From Hyphomonadaceae bacterium (GTDB taxonomy: Bacteria > Pseudomonadota > Alphaproteobacteria > Caulobacterales > Hyphomonadaceae), in contig JAUYSA010000256.1 of NCBI GenBank assembly GCA_030696545.1, positions 1 through 14,487 on the forward strand: 14,487 nucleotides of DNA. The letters are read 5' to 3'. The notes under the pieces are model-generated. The model was not told where the DNA came from and did no database searches. It saw only the letters and a list, made by a program, of their open reading frames with translations. Made by a program: the position numbers and the translations under genes. Of this stretch, positions 14,193 to 14,487 are shown piece by piece. How positions within the stretch are numbered: the first letter of the stretch is position 1; the number at the start of each line of letters is the position of its first letter.

Positions 14193-14487
14193 CCCTTCAA
14201 ACGCCTCTTCGCATTGGCGACGTAGATTTGTTTGTCCAACGGCCCCTCATATACCTTGTTCTGCAAGAAATTGAGAACATCGCGTAGGTCCTTTGGGTCG
14301 GTCGGAAGCTCCATTTTTCCGCCAGCGACCGTGAGCGCGATATTCAAAGCAGCGGCTTCTTTCTCAAAAGTCTTCACCGAAACCTTGTCCAATATTTTGG
14401 ACTGAAGAATGGCATGGAGACTTTTGCGGGCAGTCTGATTTGCGACGTCTTTGAGGCTTTGAATGTCCGCGATCCCAAGCTTTTTAT
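14189..14487 (-). CDS. C-terminal part of a probable DUF4868 (KwaB-like) protein, runs off window
   Basis: The minus-strand frame is open from the window edge to the TAG at 14189, giving at least 99 residues of a C-terminus; the true start is outside. It has a mixed-charge, helix-rich segment (LKDVANQTARKSLHAIL), then FEKEAAALNIALTV. The ending DLRDVLNFLQNKVYEG, then IYVANAKRRLKG, fits the pattern I associate with DUF4868 C-termini: a leucine-rich helix, an aspartate/tyrosine turn, then Y-x-x-(N/S)-(S/A)-K-R-x-L. KwaB of the Kiwa antiphage system belongs to DUF4868. This is pattern memory over a fragment, not a proven match. Base composition here is clearly lower in GC (about 42% over 14221-14280) than the neighbours, which supports transfer. 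If right, a KwaA-type membrane protein gene may lie beyond the right edge. Confidence 0.4.
   Translation of the reverse strand, partial: KKLGIADIQSLKDVANQTARKSLHAILQSKILDKVSVKTFEKEAAALNIALTVAGGKMELPTDPKDLRDVLNFLQNKVYEGPLDKQIYVANAKRRLKG

Noticed and set aside
1..14487. CRISPR array, rRNA or riboswitch
   Set aside because: No regularly spaced repeats, ribosomal RNA sequence or known aptamer pattern was seen.

Overview
The window reads as about 14.5 kb of a GC-rich alphaproteobacterial chromosome. The signs are two palindromic intergenic repeats of a type common in that class, a short-leader tRNA promoter of alphaproteobacterial form, a DUF5681 phage gene, and the mix of NDH-2, cytochrome c' and cytochrome b561 genes. 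The order is not certain; Caulobacterales/Hyphomonadales-like is a guess.

Layout. (1) Positions 1-3925 are the end of an integrated phage-like element. Its minus-strand genes run, in transcription order, from an unknown 233-residue protein through a ParB-domain DNA methyltransferase and a DUF5681 (small-terminase-like) protein to a large terminase that leaves the window at base 1. The last three overlap by 4-11 bases. A gene-free stretch of about 500 bp follows, then an intact tRNA-Ser(CGA) whose 3' end faces the element, the usual arrangement for tRNA-targeted integration. No integrase is visible in the window. (2) Positions 4016-13812 are chromosomal housekeeping and respiratory genes: type II NADH dehydrogenase; a repeat-rich spacer; an ACSF2-type acyl-CoA ligase; a MauG/CcpA-type di-heme cytochrome c peroxidase with a small secreted partner encoded just upstream; upp; a cytochrome b561 plus lipoprotein cytochrome c' pair; and recQ with its HRDC domain. 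(3) Positions 13809-14487 hold a 71-residue two-helix membrane protein, a remnant of a transposase C-terminus, and the 3' end of a lower-GC gene. That gene's product resembles the C-terminus of DUF4868/KwaB-like proteins (Kiwa antiphage defence). It leaves the window at the right edge and looks like the start of a second accessory region.

How the genes work together. NDH-2 feeds electrons from NADH to quinone. Cytochrome b561 with cytochrome c' and the di-heme peroxidase act in the membrane and periplasm. The acyl-CoA ligase activates fatty acids, Upp salvages uracil, and RecQ serves DNA repair. An unusual structural theme is convergent gene pairs with no spacer: stop codons share TTAA (8085-8088) and CTAG (13809-13812), abut at 10547/10548, and share CTAA at 14189-14192.

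The leads most worth following are the KwaB-like gene at the right edge, the MauG-like enzyme with its coupled secreted partner, and the repeated TTCCCGGTT motif near the presumed attachment site.
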